From Amycolatopsis eburnea (lineage in GTDB: Bacteria; Actinomycetota; Actinomycetes; Mycobacteriales; Pseudonocardiaceae): DNA of 64,000 nucleotides. The position numbers and the translations under genes are program-made. Below the pieces are notes generated by a model, which made no database searches, was not told the origin of the DNA, and saw nothing but the letters and a program-made list of their open reading frames with translations. This document shows positions 34,409 through 43,165 of the stretch, in pieces. Position 1 is the first letter of the stretch; every line of letters begins with the position of its first letter. Location of the stretch: positions 496,001 to 560,000 of the forward strand of contig NZ_RSEC01000060.1 of NCBI RefSeq assembly GCF_003937945.1, given 5' to 3'.

Positions 34409-34975
34409 TCAGCCCGTCTGGGCCGGCGCGCCGGTGGGCGGCGTTCCCTGCCCGCCGCCCGGCTGGGCGCCCGTCTGCCCTTCCGTCACCGACGTCGCCG
34501 TCGCCGTGTCGCCCGACTCCGTCGCCACCACCGTGATCGTGTCGCCCGTCGCCAGGCCCGTCGCCTGCGCCGACGTGATCGTGTACGTCTTCGAGAAGCC
34601 GTCGTCGCTCTTCGCCGTCAGCGACGTCGCGCTCAGCTCCGTCACCTCACCCGTCTGCATGATCTTCGTGACGTAGCCGCCGTTCCCGTCTGAGGACACG
34701 TACTCCCCGTGCAACGCCGACCCCAAGCCGCCGCCCGGCATGCCGCCGGGGCCGCCGGTCATGCCGTTCATCCCGCCGGGGCCGGTGGCCGCGGCGGTCG
34801 ACGTCGACGACGAAGCGGCCCAGACCGCCGCTCCCCCGCCGGCCACGATCACCGCCGCGACGGCGCCCGCCGCGATCTTCTTGCCCGGGGACCAGCTCGC
34901 GCGCGGCGGCGTGCCCGGTGCGGGCGCGGCGCCCCACGTCTGGTCCGGTGTGGACGGTGCCTGCGGTGTGGTCAT
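34409..34975 (-). CDS. membrane-anchored secreted protein with Gly/Met-rich segment
   Basis: A 188-residue protein. A Pro-rich cytoplasmic N-terminus (residues 1-28) is followed by one membrane helix (KIAAGAVAAVIVAGGGAAVW), a Gly/Met-rich linker (GGMNGMTGGPGGMPGGG) and a small beta-rich domain (residues 88-165, with GGYVTKIMQTGEVTELSATS and TYTITSAQATGL) like the DUF5666 or OB-type folds of exported proteins. It ends in a Gln/Gly/Pro tail. It is divergent from the orphan sensor kinase, and the CACA repeat array lies between them, so it could belong to the same regulon. Function unknown. Confidence 0.72.
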   Translation of the reverse strand: MTTPQAPSTPDQTWGAAPAPGTPPRASWSPGKKIAAGAVAAVIVAGGGAAVWAASSSTSTAAATGPGGMNGMTGGPGGMPGGGLGSALHGEYVSSDGNGGYVTKIMQTGEVTELSATSLTAKSDDGFSKTYTITSAQATGLATGDTITVVATESGDTATATSVTEGQTGAQPGGGQGTPPTGAPAQTG

Positions 34976-35091
34976 GGTCGTGCTCCTTAACGAGATCCTT
35001 CGGTGCGATCCACGGTGGAGCCCGTCGCTGTGCGCGCACTGTGCCCGCCGTCAGCCGTTCCTGTGACCGGCGGAACCGGGCACCGGCACCG

Positions 35092-35129
35092 CACAGCCGC
35101 CTCACAGGCAGCACACAACCCGCACACAC
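35092..35129 (+). promoter_or_regulatory. 11-bp-periodic CACA direct repeats before the sensor kinase
   Basis: CACAG, CACAG, CACAA and CACAC begin at 35092, 35103, 35114 and 35125, exactly 11 nt apart. The third begins 38 nt before the ATG at 35152. Eleven-base direct repeats are the known binding pattern of OmpR/PhoB-type response regulators. The same array precedes 36692 and 46640. Confidence 0.75.
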
Positions 35130-35151
35130 GGCCTGGACGGACGCTGATCCC

Positions 35152-36687
35152 ATGGCCGCGCGAACCGTCCCGTCACGCCCCCGCCGGGGGCGGCTTTCGC
35201 TGCGCGCGAAGCTGACCGGGTCGATGGTCGTGCTGCTCACCGTGGTGTGCCTGATCGTCGGCGTCGTCAGCGAGCTCGCGCTCGACGTCTTCCTCACCCG
35301 CCAGGTCGACCAGCAGCTGTCCGCGGCCGCGAGCCGCTCGCTCGTCTTCGCGAGCAACGCCCGCCCGCAGGACGCCGGCCCGCTGCCCGACGACCAGGGC
35401 CAGCACCCGCTCGGGCAGAACGTCGGCACGGTCAGCGGCACCTTCGACGGGCGGCAGCTCGTCCACGACGACAGCATCTCCGAACACGGCGAACGCCTCC
35501 AGCTGACGGCGGCGCAGCAGGCCGGCATGCTCTCGGTGCCCACCGACGGCAAGCCGCACACGGTGTCCCTCGACGACCTCGGCGAGTACCGGCTGATGGC
35601 GCTGCCGGTCACCGGGACCGGCGAAGTCGTGGTCACCGGCCTGCCGCTGGCGCCGGTCACCGCCACGCTGGTCACCGTCGGGCTGATCCTGTTCGGCGTC
35701 GCCGCCGCGGGCGTGCTCGGCGCGGCCTTCCTCGGCGCGTTCGCGGTCCGCCGCACGCTGCGCCCCCTCGACCGCGTCGCGGCCACCGCCGGGCGGGTCA
35801 CCGAGCTCCCGCTCGACCGCGGCCAGGTGGCGCTGTCCATCCGCGTCCCGGAGTCCGACACCGACCCGCGCACCGAGGTCGGGCAGGTCGGCTCGGCGCT
35901 CAACCTCATGCTCGGCCACGTCGCCCAGGCCCTCGAAGCCCGCCACGACAGCGAGATCCGCGTCCGGCAGTTCGTCGCGGACGCCAGCCACGAGCTGCGG
36001 ACCCCGCTCGCCGCCATCCGCGGGTACGCCGAGCTGGCCGCCCGCGGCAGCGCGCTGGTGCCGCCCGACGTCGCCCATTCGATGGGCCGGATCCAGTCCG
36101 AGGCCGTCCGGATGTCGGCGCTCGTCGAGGACCTCCTGCTGCTCGCGCGGCTCGACGCGGGCCGCCCGCTCGACGTCCGCGACGTCGACCTCACCCGGCT
36201 GGTCGCCGACGCGGTCGGCGACGCCCAGGTCGCCGGCCGCGGCCACCGCTGGCTCCTGGAGTTGCCCCCGGACCCGGTCCTCGTGCACGGCGACGTCCAG
36301 CGCCTGCACCAGGTGCTGGCGAACCTGCTGGCCAACGCGCGCACGCACACCCCGCCGGGCACCACCGTGGTGACGACGCTGGCCCGCTCGGCGGACGGCA
36401 GCGCGGTGCTCACGGTGACCGACAACGGCCCCGGCATCGACCCCGCCCTGCTCCCGGAGGTCTTCGAGCGGTTCGCGCGCGGCGACTCGTCACGCTCCCG
36501 CACCGCGGGCAGCACCGGGCTCGGCATGGCGATCGCGTCCGCCGTCGTGCTCGCCCACCACGGCACCATCGAGGTGCACAGCCGTCCCGGGCGGACCGAG
36601 TTCGCCGTGCGCCTGCCCGTGGCCGTGCCCGCACAGCGAGTGCACAGCATCGGCACAACCCGGCCCCAGCTGGGCACCGGAAGCTGA
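35152..36687 (+). CDS. orphan sensor histidine kinase
   Basis: A 511-residue membrane sensor kinase. The first helix is at residues 22-44 (LTGSMVVLLTVVCLIVGVVS), an extracellular sensor domain follows to about 165, then a second helix (about 170-195) and a HAMP-like linker (RRTLRPLDRVAATAGRVTEL). The H-box ASHELRTPLAAIRGYAEL carries the phospho-His at residue 280; the ATP-binding domain shows the N-box VLANLLANARTHTP, DNGPGIDP, a FERFARGD segment and GSTGLGMAIASAVV. The ATG at 35152 was chosen. No response-regulator gene is adjacent, which is unusual for this class. The CACA array upstream suggests control by its own missing partner. A glycosyltransferase gene follows 4 nt after its stop. Confidence 0.92.
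   Translation: MAARTVPSRPRRGRLSLRAKLTGSMVVLLTVVCLIVGVVSELALDVFLTRQVDQQLSAAASRSLVFASNARPQDAGPLPDDQGQHPLGQNVGTVSGTFDGRQLVHDDSISEHGERLQLTAAQQAGMLSVPTDGKPHTVSLDDLGEYRLMALPVTGTGEVVVTGLPLAPVTATLVTVGLILFGVAAAGVLGAAFLGAFAVRRTLRPLDRVAATAGRVTELPLDRGQVALSIRVPESDTDPRTEVGQVGSALNLMLGHVAQALEARHDSEIRVRQFVADASHELRTPLAAIRGYAELAARGSALVPPDVAHSMGRIQSEAVRMSALVEDLLLLARLDAGRPLDVRDVDLTRLVADAVGDAQVAGRGHRWLLELPPDPVLVHGDVQRLHQVLANLLANARTHTPPGTTVVTTLARSADGSAVLTVTDNGPGIDPALLPEVFERFARGDSSRSRTAGSTGLGMAIASAVVLAHHGTIEVHSRPGRTEFAVRLPVAVPAQRVHSIGTTRPQLGTGS
36632..36658 (+). promoter_or_regulatory. 11-bp-periodic CACA direct repeats inside the kinase 3' end
   Basis: CACAG, CACAG and CACAA begin at 36632, 36643 and 36654, in exact 11-nt steps, and the third is 38 nt before the ATG at 36692, identical geometry to the 35092 array. 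It implies that the glycosyltransferase has its own promoter within the kinase coding region. Confidence 0.72.
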
Positions 36688-36691
36688 GCCC

Positions 36692-38572
36692 ATGACCGCA
36701 CTCGCGTCACGCGAAACCGTCGTGACCCCACCTGCTCCCACCCGCACCGCCTGGCACCGCCCGGCCCTGGCCGTCCTGCTCCTCGGCACGGCGGTGCTGT
36801 ACCTCTGGGGCCTCGGCGCTTCGGGCTGGGCCAACGCCTTCTACTCGGCGGCCGCCCAGGCGGGTTCGCAGAGCTGGAAAGCGCTGTTCTTCGGCTCGAG
36901 CGACGCGGCGAACGCGATCACGGTCGACAAGACCCCGGCGGCGCTGTGGGTGATGGGCCTGTCGGCGCGGCTGTTCGGCGTCAACGCGTGGAGCATCCTG
37001 GTGCCGCAGGCGCTGATGGGCGTCGGCTCGGTTTGGCTGCTGTACGCGACGGTGCGCCGGACGTCCGGCCCGGCCGCGGGCCTGGTCGCCGGGCTCGTGC
37101 TGGCCCTGACCCCGGCCGCCGCGCTGATGTTCCGGTTCAACAACCCGGACGCGCTGCTGGTGCTGCTGCTGGTCGCGGCCGCGTACTGCGTGGTCCGCGC
37201 CGGTGAGAAGGCGAGCCCGCGCTGGCTCGCGCTGGCGGGCGTGGCGGTCGGGTTCGGCTTCCTGGCGAAGATGCTGCAGGCGTTCCTGGTGCTCCCGGCG
37301 TTCGCGCTCGCCTACCTCGTGGCCGCGCCGGCGCCGCTCGGCAAGCGGCTGCTGCACCTGTTGGGCGCGTTCGCCTCGACGGTGGCCGCCGCGGGCTGGT
37401 ACCTCGTGGTGGTTGCCCTGTGGCCGGCGGCGGACCGCCCGTTCATCGGCGGCTCCCAGACCAACTCCCTGTGGGAACTGGTCTTCGGCTACAACGGCTT
37501 CGGCCGCATCACCGGCGACGAGGTCGGCAGCGTCGGCGGCGGCGCGGGCCGCGGCTGGGGCTCGACCGGCCTGACGAGGCTGTTCGGCAGCGAAATGGCG
37601 GGCGGCATCGCGTGGCTCCTGCCGGCGGCGCTGCTGGCGCTGTTCGCGGGCCTGTGGTTCACCCGCCGAGCACCCCGCACCGACCGCTCCCGCGCGGCGC
37701 TGATCCTGTGGGGCGGCTGGCTCGTGGTGACGGCCCTGGTGTTCAGCTACATGGGCGGCATCATCCACCCGTACTACACGGTGGCACTGGCCCCGCCGAT
37801 CGCGGCACTGGCCGGCACGGCGGCGGTCCAGCTGTGGCGCCTGCGTTCGAACCCGGCGGCATCCGGTTCGTTGAGCGGCGGCGTGGCTTTGACGGCCCTG
37901 ACGGCGTACCTGGTGCTCTCGGGCTCGACGTGGCACCCGTGGCTTGCCCCGACGATCCTGGTCGGCGGTCTGCTGGCCGCGGTGGCCCTGTTCTTCGCGG
38001 CCCACTTGACCCGCTGGGCGGCCACGGCGGTCGCCGTCTTGGCGCTCATCGTGACGTTGTCGGGCACCGGCGCGTACACCCTGGCGACGGCCGCGGTGCC
38101 CCACAGCGGCGCAATCCCTTCGGCAGGCCCATCATCAGGCCGTTTCGGCGGCCCTGGCGGCTTCGGCGGCCCCGCCGGCTTCGGCGGCGGTCGTGGCGGC
38201 GGCCCGGGATCGCTGCTGAGCACGACCCTGCCAGGCGCGTCACTGACGGCGTTGCTGCGGCAGGACGCGTCCCAGTACACGTGGACGGCGGCAACGGTGT
38301 TGTCGAACGCTGCGGCCGGCTACCAGCTGGCGAGCGGAGCACCGGTGATGGCGGTGGGTGGGTTCAACGGAACGGACCCTTACCCGACGCTGGCGCAGTT
38401 CCAGCAGTACGTGGCCGATGGGCGGATCCACTACTTCCTCGGTGAAGGAATGACGATGCAGGGCAGCACCGGTTCGGACGCGGCCCAGCAGATCGCCGAA
38501 TGGGTGGCGGAGCACTACCGGTCGTCCACTGTGGACGGTGTGACAGTCTACGACCTGACCTCGAGCGACTGA
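36692..38572 (+). CDS. ArnT/GT39-like polyprenyl-phosphate glycosyltransferase
   Basis: A 626-residue multi-helix membrane protein of the GT-C/ArnT type, predicted to move a sugar from a polyprenyl-phosphate donor to an acceptor on the outer face of the membrane. The first outer loop carries NAFYSAAAQAGSQSWKALFF and ITVDKTPAALWVMGL, where the Asp-Lys pair of family enzymes resides; FRFNNPDALLVLLLVAAAY follows. About 11-12 helices precede an extracytoplasmic C-terminal domain. A Gly-rich insert (FGGPGGFGGPAGFGGGRGG, about residues 484-505) separates the two. It is a close paralogue of the protein at 47896. It lies 4 nt after the sensor kinase and also has its own CACA array. Confidence 0.87.
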   Translation: MTALASRETVVTPPAPTRTAWHRPALAVLLLGTAVLYLWGLGASGWANAFYSAAAQAGSQSWKALFFGSSDAANAITVDKTPAALWVMGLSARLFGVNAWSILVPQALMGVGSVWLLYATVRRTSGPAAGLVAGLVLALTPAAALMFRFNNPDALLVLLLVAAAYCVVRAGEKASPRWLALAGVAVGFGFLAKMLQAFLVLPAFALAYLVAAPAPLGKRLLHLLGAFASTVAAAGWYLVVVALWPAADRPFIGGSQTNSLWELVFGYNGFGRITGDEVGSVGGGAGRGWGSTGLTRLFGSEMAGGIAWLLPAALLALFAGLWFTRRAPRTDRSRAALILWGGWLVVTALVFSYMGGIIHPYYTVALAPPIAALAGTAAVQLWRLRSNPAASGSLSGGVALTALTAYLVLSGSTWHPWLAPTILVGGLLAAVALFFAAHLTRWAATAVAVLALIVTLSGTGAYTLATAAVPHSGAIPSAGPSSGRFGGPGGFGGPAGFGGGRGGGPGSLLSTTLPGASLTALLRQDASQYTWTAATVLSNAAAGYQLASGAPVMAVGGFNGTDPYPTLAQFQQYVADGRIHYFLGEGMTMQGSTGSDAAQQIAEWVAEHYRSSTVDGVTVYDLTSSD

Positions 38573-38631
38573 GCGTTCCCATGTAGCCGCGGTTTGTGCG
38601 ACGATGTGCGCCCGGGCGGACGGGAGGACCC

Positions 38632-39177
38632 ATGACCCAGCCCCACGTGCGGCCGGCCCGTTCCCCGGACGTAGAGCCGTTCGCCGCGGCGTTCGGTGCC
38701 GAGTGGTACTTCACCGACCGGCTGGCGCGCCAGCGGGAAGGGCGCGGCGTGCTCCTGCTCGCGTGGCTGGGGAGCCGCCTGGCGGGCGATGTCTACGTGT
38801 GGCTCGAAGGAGCCGAAGAGCCGCCGATCCGCGCGCACCTTCCCGGCGTCGCGCTGCTCACCCACCTCGAGGTCCGGCCGCAGCTGCGCAACCGCGGCAT
38901 CGGCCGGGCACTGGTCGCCGCGACCGAGCGATACGTCCTTGAGCGCGGCGGCCACCGGGTCGCCCTGGCGGTCCGCACCGACAACCCGGCCGCTGCCCGC
39001 CTGTACCGCCGCTTGGACTACCGGGACTGGGGTCATGGCGAGGTCACCTGCTACACGCTGGACGTGCGGCCGGACGGCCGAGTCGTCCGCCGGCCGGAAC
39101 GCTGCCACGTGCTGGTCAAAGGCCAGGAGCCGGTCACACCCGAAGTGCGACCGAGCGGCGCCGCGCGCCGGTCGTGA
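38632..39177 (+). CDS. GNAT-family N-acetyltransferase
   Basis: A 181-residue acetyltransferase. The acetyl-CoA-binding motif A is intact (LTHLEVRPQLRNRGIGRALV, about residues 81-100), followed by RTDNPAAARLYRRLDYRD, the motif B region. GGGAGGACC precedes the ATG at 38632. The acceptor may be an amine, amino sugar or protein; nothing indicates which. It lies 59 nt after the glycosyltransferase gene and its 3' end overlaps the convergent GT-A-like gene by 44 bp. Confidence 0.85.
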   Translation: MTQPHVRPARSPDVEPFAAAFGAEWYFTDRLARQREGRGVLLLAWLGSRLAGDVYVWLEGAEEPPIRAHLPGVALLTHLEVRPQLRNRGIGRALVAATERYVLERGGHRVALAVRTDNPAAARLYRRLDYRDWGHGEVTCYTLDVRPDGRVVRRPERCHVLVKGQEPVTPEVRPSGAARRS

Positions 39178-40294
39178 CCCCGACATCGACCTGAGCGGCG
39201 CGCGGGATCTCGAGGGCCGCGACGGCGTGCTCGATGCCCAAACCAGCCCCGTGGTCGCGCCGGAGCCGGGTGACCCGCCGCCGCCAGCGCCCGCAATCCG
39301 ACTGCCAGGCACTCAGGTACCCCATGCACAGCTCCGGCGTGATCAGCAGGCTGTGCCCGATCGCCGCTTTGAGCGCGGCGACCATCCGCGCGCGTACGGC
39401 TGCCTCGTTCGGCGACGCCCGTACCAGCTCGATGGTGTCGTGGATGATCCGCCGCCGATGGACGAGGAACTCCCGCCAGTAGGCCTGATCGGCGTCCGCC
39501 AGGCCGAGGTGGCTGTCGAACAGACCGAACACGCCCTCCGCCAGCGTGTCACCCAGTTCTTCACCACGGGCGCGCCGAGCGTCGCGATACGGGTCGTAAA
39601 CGCGCTGGACAGCTGTTCCGGTGATCGCCGACGGCCGCAAGCCGGTGCCGTCGAGGAGGAAGAACCAGTCTTCGTTGTAGATGTTCGGGAAGAAGGACTC
39701 GAACGCGACTTCACCGACCGCGAGGGCTCCGCCACCGATGAACGTGTCCTGTGGCAGTCCGACATCCCGGATCGCGTGACACACGACGGAGTTGTCCGGC
39801 ATGCCCGCGTTGGCGAGCCCGACGACCGGGTACTCGCCGAGCAATCCGGCGGCGGCACCGAGGTGGACCGGATCGGGCAGCTCGATGTCGTCGTCGAGGA
39901 AGAGGATCCGTTCCCAGCCGGCGAGCACCGCGATGAGCAACCCGAGGTTCCGCTTGAAACTGGTGTCAGCCGACCGGCCGAACCGGGTGGACCGCAGGAC
40001 CCGATCGGTGGCGAAGTCCGGCACCAGCTCGGGATCGAGCAGACCGGTGTCGATGGCGAGGGCGCGGGCACCGGCGTTCCTGGCCTCGATGACGGCGTCG
40101 AAGGCGGTGGATCGCTTGCTGCACAGCATGAGCAGGAGGACGTCCTGCTCTTTGGCCGCGGAGATGGCCTGACACAGGTAATGGGCCGGGCGACTGGTGG
40201 GCACGATGATCGCATCGAGCTCCGCCCGCGGAGCGTCGAGGGCGTCACGAGGGGCCAGCAGGCCCCGGTGCGACCGGTGCTGGCGCGCGGTCAT
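39134..40294 (-). CDS. GT-A-like glycosyltransferase, last gene of the six-gene cluster
   Basis: A 386-residue protein with features of a nucleotide-sugar glycosyltransferase: an N-terminal LDAIIVPTSRPAHYL segment, basic residues near 110-115 (ADTSFKRNLGLL), and an acidic metal/sugar-nucleotide motif RILFLDDDIEL (DDD at 134-136). A second conserved-looking block, IYNEDWFFLLDGTG, lies near residue 205. No membrane helix is seen. It begins with an ATGA overlap with the stop of the HTH/sensor-domain gene, so the two are translationally coupled. It overlaps the convergent acetyltransferase gene by 44 bp. Donor and acceptor are unknown. Confidence 0.7.
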   Translation of the reverse strand: MTARQHRSHRGLLAPRDALDAPRAELDAIIVPTSRPAHYLCQAISAAKEQDVLLLMLCSKRSTAFDAVIEARNAGARALAIDTGLLDPELVPDFATDRVLRSTRFGRSADTSFKRNLGLLIAVLAGWERILFLDDDIELPDPVHLGAAAGLLGEYPVVGLANAGMPDNSVVCHAIRDVGLPQDTFIGGGALAVGEVAFESFFPNIYNEDWFFLLDGTGLRPSAITGTAVQRVYDPYRDARRARGEELGDTLAEGVFGLFDSHLGLADADQAYWREFLVHRRRIIHDTIELVRASPNEAAVRARMVAALKAAIGHSLLITPELCMGYLSAWQSDCGRWRRRVTRLRRDHGAGLGIEHAVAALEIPRAAQVDVGVTTGARRRSVALRV

Positions 40295-41343
40295 TCGGCG
40301 GCCTCGGGCCACTCGTGCAACCGGTTCTCCTCGAGGGTCCAGTCCGGGGTCAGCCCCTGCCCTCCGACGACGGGTACCCGGCTGATGATGCTGAACGACT
40401 CCGCTTCGCCGAAGCGATCGTGCAGGTAGCCCGCGTTGCGGTCGCGGAACCTCGGGTCGGTCAGCGCGCGAACCGCTCCCAGCGTGCCGCGGCCGTACAT
40501 GCCGTTGCACACGGTCACGGTCCGCTTCCGGTTGAACGGGCTGATCCCGCGGTAGAACTGCGCGACGTCTTCCAGCAGGCGACCACCGTCGAACTGCGGC
40601 TCCAACAGGATCGACCGGCCGTTCCGGCGCACCCGGAAGCCGCCCTGTTCGGCGTCCTCCTCCCGGCCGACCTGCTCGACGGGGAGATCGACCCGTTCGA
40701 TCACGTCGCGGGTCACCGAGTTCCAGTCGACCCCACCGAGCAGGATCAAGTGGGCGGTGTAGTCGTCGGGTATCAGGCTGTCCGCGGTACGGAAAGTGAC
40801 CCGGGCTTCGGGGTTGCGGGCCCGGATGTGGCCGAACAGCTCGATCAGCGCGTCGGGGTCGGCATAGGTGTACAGCGAAACGAAGTCGGCGCTCTCCGGA
40901 TCGGCGTAGCTGAGGTGGCGGCGGAGCTCCTCCGGCAGCGGAGCGCACACGATGGTGACGTCCTGGTGCTCTTCGAAGGTCCAGAGATCCCGCACCTGCT
41001 CGAAAGTCTTGGGTTCGAAGCCTTCGTGAAGCGACCGCAACTCGTCCAGGAGCTCGTCACGCCGCTCCCGTTCCTCCTTCGTCAATTCCCCGGCCGGCAC
41101 GACACGCAGGTGGTCACCGTCCAGCGACCGCCGGGTCGCGAACAGCGTCGCGTACACCTCGAGCCGCTTGATCGGCGGCATGACCGGGTTTTCCGGGTTC
41201 TCCCACGAGGAAATCAACGCGACGCTGACCCTGCCGATGGCCCCGGCGAGGTCGGCCTGCGTGATACCGGCGTCCGGCCATTGCTCCTCGCGCAGGGCGC
41301 GCAGACGGCGGGCGAGCGCGGCCCGGGGCGTTCGCTCTGGCAT
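40291..41343 (-). CDS. XRE-type HTH protein with possible nucleotide-sensing C-terminal domain
   Basis: A 350-residue regulator candidate. Residues 10-65 are a Cro/C1-type HTH (LRALREEQWPDAGITQADLA, then VSVALISSWENPE). The long C-terminal part has segments that suggest a Rossmann-like fold: VTIVCAPLPEELRRHL, ARVTFRTADSL, AHLILLGGVDWNSVTRDVIE and VTVCNGMYGRGTLGAVRAL. I recognise no named domain with certainty. The ATG at 41343 has GGAGGG upstream. It lies 153 nt downstream of the ThiL/PurM-like gene and overlaps the glycosyltransferase start (ATGA). It may sense a nucleotide or sugar nucleotide and control the cluster. Confidence 0.72.
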   Translation of the reverse strand: MPERTPRAALARRLRALREEQWPDAGITQADLAGAIGRVSVALISSWENPENPVMPPIKRLEVYATLFATRRSLDGDHLRVVPAGELTKEERERRDELLDELRSLHEGFEPKTFEQVRDLWTFEEHQDVTIVCAPLPEELRRHLSYADPESADFVSLYTYADPDALIELFGHIRARNPEARVTFRTADSLIPDDYTAHLILLGGVDWNSVTRDVIERVDLPVEQVGREEDAEQGGFRVRRNGRSILLEPQFDGGRLLEDVAQFYRGISPFNRKRTVTVCNGMYGRGTLGAVRALTDPRFRDRNAGYLHDRFGEAESFSIISRVPVVGGQGLTPDWTLEENRLHEWPEAAE

Positions 41344-41496
41344 CACTCCGCCACCCTCCAGTGATCCGCAGTGGCGCGGGCAAGAGCACGATTGTACCCG
41401 TAGCGGCACCGTTTCCGGGCCGCCGTGGAATCGGCTCGGCCGATCGCGTTTCCGTCTCGATTCCCGCCGTTTGTGCCGGCGCCGGCGGAATGACGA

Positions 41497-42549
41497 TCAG
41501 TGGTGCCCGAGCACGGCGGCGACGAGCGTGGCCGCCTCACCACCGTGCCAGGAGCTGGCTGAGAACCGCTCCTGCGCGGTGCCCTCCCACGCCGGCCCGT
41601 CGGCACCCAGCGTCAGCGCGGGGCCGGCCGTCATCGTGCCGATCTCCTGCGCCGGCACACCTTCTCCCCACAGCGTTTTGACGACCAGCCCCGCGTCCTC
41701 CGCCCGCGTGGCCACGACCAGCCCCCAGTCGCCCCACGTCTGGGCGAGCTCGAACGGGTGCAAGCCGCTCTGTCGCGCCACCTCCGCCACGATCGCGTCG
41801 AGTTCGAACTCCCCGGTCATCGTCGCGCCGAGCCCGTTGGCCTCGCAAAGCGTGCGAACCGTCGCGAAGAGGCCGTCGGACACGTCCATCGCCGCTCGCG
41901 CGAGTCCGCCGGCGGCGAGTATCCGCCCCGCTTTCAGCTGGGCGTCCGGCCGGCACGCCCGCCGCCAAAGCTCGTCCGCCAGCGCCTCCGGCAGCGAAGC
42001 CCGTCCCGTCTTCACCAGTGCGGCCGCCCAGAGGTACCCCGGTGAACCGACCAGCAACAGGCGGTCGCCCTCCTGAGCCCCGGACCGCCGGAGCCTGCTG
42101 CCCGGCACGCACCGGCCGATCGCGGTGGCCGTCAGCTGCATCGTCGCGCCGTCCCGGATGTCGCCGCCGGCGACCTTCGTCCGGTGTTCCCGGCAGCAGG
42201 CGTCGACGCCGTCGAGGAGGCGCTCGAACTCCGCGACCGTCGTCGTCTTGGGGAGGGTGTAGTTCACGACCAGGCCAAGCGGCTCGGCGCCGGCAGCGGC
42301 CAGGTCCGACAAGTTGATCGTGGCCAGCAGCCAGCCCGCGTGGAACAGGTCCGGCTCGGCCAGGATGTTGACGACCGGCGTCGGGCAGCTGTCGGTCGTC
42401 GCGACCAGTTCGCACCCCGTCTCGACCGCCGCCAGGAACGCGCTGTCGTCGCCGAAGCCTTCCAAAGCACCGTAGCGGGGCCGCAGCACGCGTTCCTGGA
42501 TGCCCCGCTCGCCCAGGTCGCCTAGCGTGAGCTCAGTTGCGCCGGACAT
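41497..42549 (-). CDS. AIR synthase (PurM/ThiL)-related ATP-binding protein
   Basis: A 350-residue protein with the PurM/ThiL/SelD/HypE two-domain fold. The N-terminal half has GFGDDSAFLAAVETG and ATINLSDLAAAGAEPLGLVV, the usual Asp-rich metal-ATP site and the helix that follows it; KVAGGDIRDGATMQLTATAI matches the ThiL GG-D region. The C-terminal half has LLVGSPGYLWAAAL and AAMDVSDGLFATVRTL, again as in ThiL. True thiL is normally a housekeeping gene elsewhere, and this copy sits in an operon with a dCTP-deaminase-like gene, so it probably phosphorylates or activates a different compound. Its start overlaps the upstream stop by 17 bp. Confidence 0.8.
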   Translation of the reverse strand: MSGATELTLGDLGERGIQERVLRPRYGALEGFGDDSAFLAAVETGCELVATTDSCPTPVVNILAEPDLFHAGWLLATINLSDLAAAGAEPLGLVVNYTLPKTTTVAEFERLLDGVDACCREHRTKVAGGDIRDGATMQLTATAIGRCVPGSRLRRSGAQEGDRLLLVGSPGYLWAAALVKTGRASLPEALADELWRRACRPDAQLKAGRILAAGGLARAAMDVSDGLFATVRTLCEANGLGATMTGEFELDAIVAEVARQSGLHPFELAQTWGDWGLVVATRAEDAGLVVKTLWGEGVPAQEIGTMTAGPALTLGADGPAWEGTAQERFSASSWHGGEAATLVAAVLGHH

Positions 42550-43165
42550 GGTCTGCCAATCGGGACGCGACGACTGTGTGGTCGCTCGAGTAGTTGTGCG
42601 GCATTTCGCCGTAGGTCAGCTCGCTCCCGGAAGATGCGAACAGCATCAAGTTGCAGATCCGCGTCCCGGGGTACAGCAGCACCGGGTGCCGCAGGTGGTT
42701 GACGATCTCCAGGGTGAGCACCGCGCCCGCGGCCCGTCCGAACCCGGGGCTGACCTGACCGCACAGCACGACGCTGATCCCGAGCCGCGCGTAGTCGCTG
42801 GTGCCGTCGACGAGGCCGGCGAGGGTCCCGGGGAGGCCGATCTTCTCCAACGTCGGGGCGAGCACCACCTCGCCGGGCTCCACGACCAGCCGCCCCTGGG
42901 CGTCGAACTCCTTGGGAACCAGGTCCGGGTGGGTCGCCCGATCGGCGACGTCGACCGGGCCGGACGTCGTGAGCGTGAACGCCTCGTACCCGAGCCGGAG
43001 GCTGAGCGCGGCCGGGCGCACGAGAGTGGCGTCGAACGGCTCGACCCGCAGTTCGCCGGACTGCTGAGCGCGCCGGATCGCCCGGTCGGTCAGCACCCCG
43101 CGGTCACCTCGTCGCGCTGGGCTCCGGCGCTTCATGACCTGGGCCTTGAACTCCATGAGCGTCAT
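42533..43165 (-). CDS. divergent dCTP deaminase/dUTPase-family protein
   Basis: A 210-residue protein of the Dcd/dUTPase fold. Family landmarks are GVLTDRAIRRA at residues 23-33, ALSLRLGYEAF, VLAPTLEKIGLP, PGFGRAAGAVLTLEIVN with the likely catalytic Glu 153, and LLYPGTRICNLMLF. The active-site motif normally read as GRSSxAR is here GTSDYAR (121-127): the Arg and the second Ser are replaced, while the later Arg remains. Deamination of dCTP is thus uncertain; another nucleotide or a binding-only role is possible. There is an N-terminal extension of about 22 residues. Its ATG overlaps the cupin-like stop (ATGA) and its 3' end overlaps the ThiL-like start. Confidence 0.78.
   Translation of the reverse strand: MTLMEFKAQVMKRRSPARRGDRGVLTDRAIRRAQQSGELRVEPFDATLVRPAALSLRLGYEAFTLTTSGPVDVADRATHPDLVPKEFDAQGRLVVEPGEVVLAPTLEKIGLPGTLAGLVDGTSDYARLGISVVLCGQVSPGFGRAAGAVLTLEIVNHLRHPVLLYPGTRICNLMLFASSGSELTYGEMPHNYSSDHTVVASRLADHVRRN

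Noticed and set aside
34647..36731. Minus-strand frame opposite the sensor kinase
   Set aside because: Ser/Arg-rich shadow frame; the kinase has intact H, N and G boxes.
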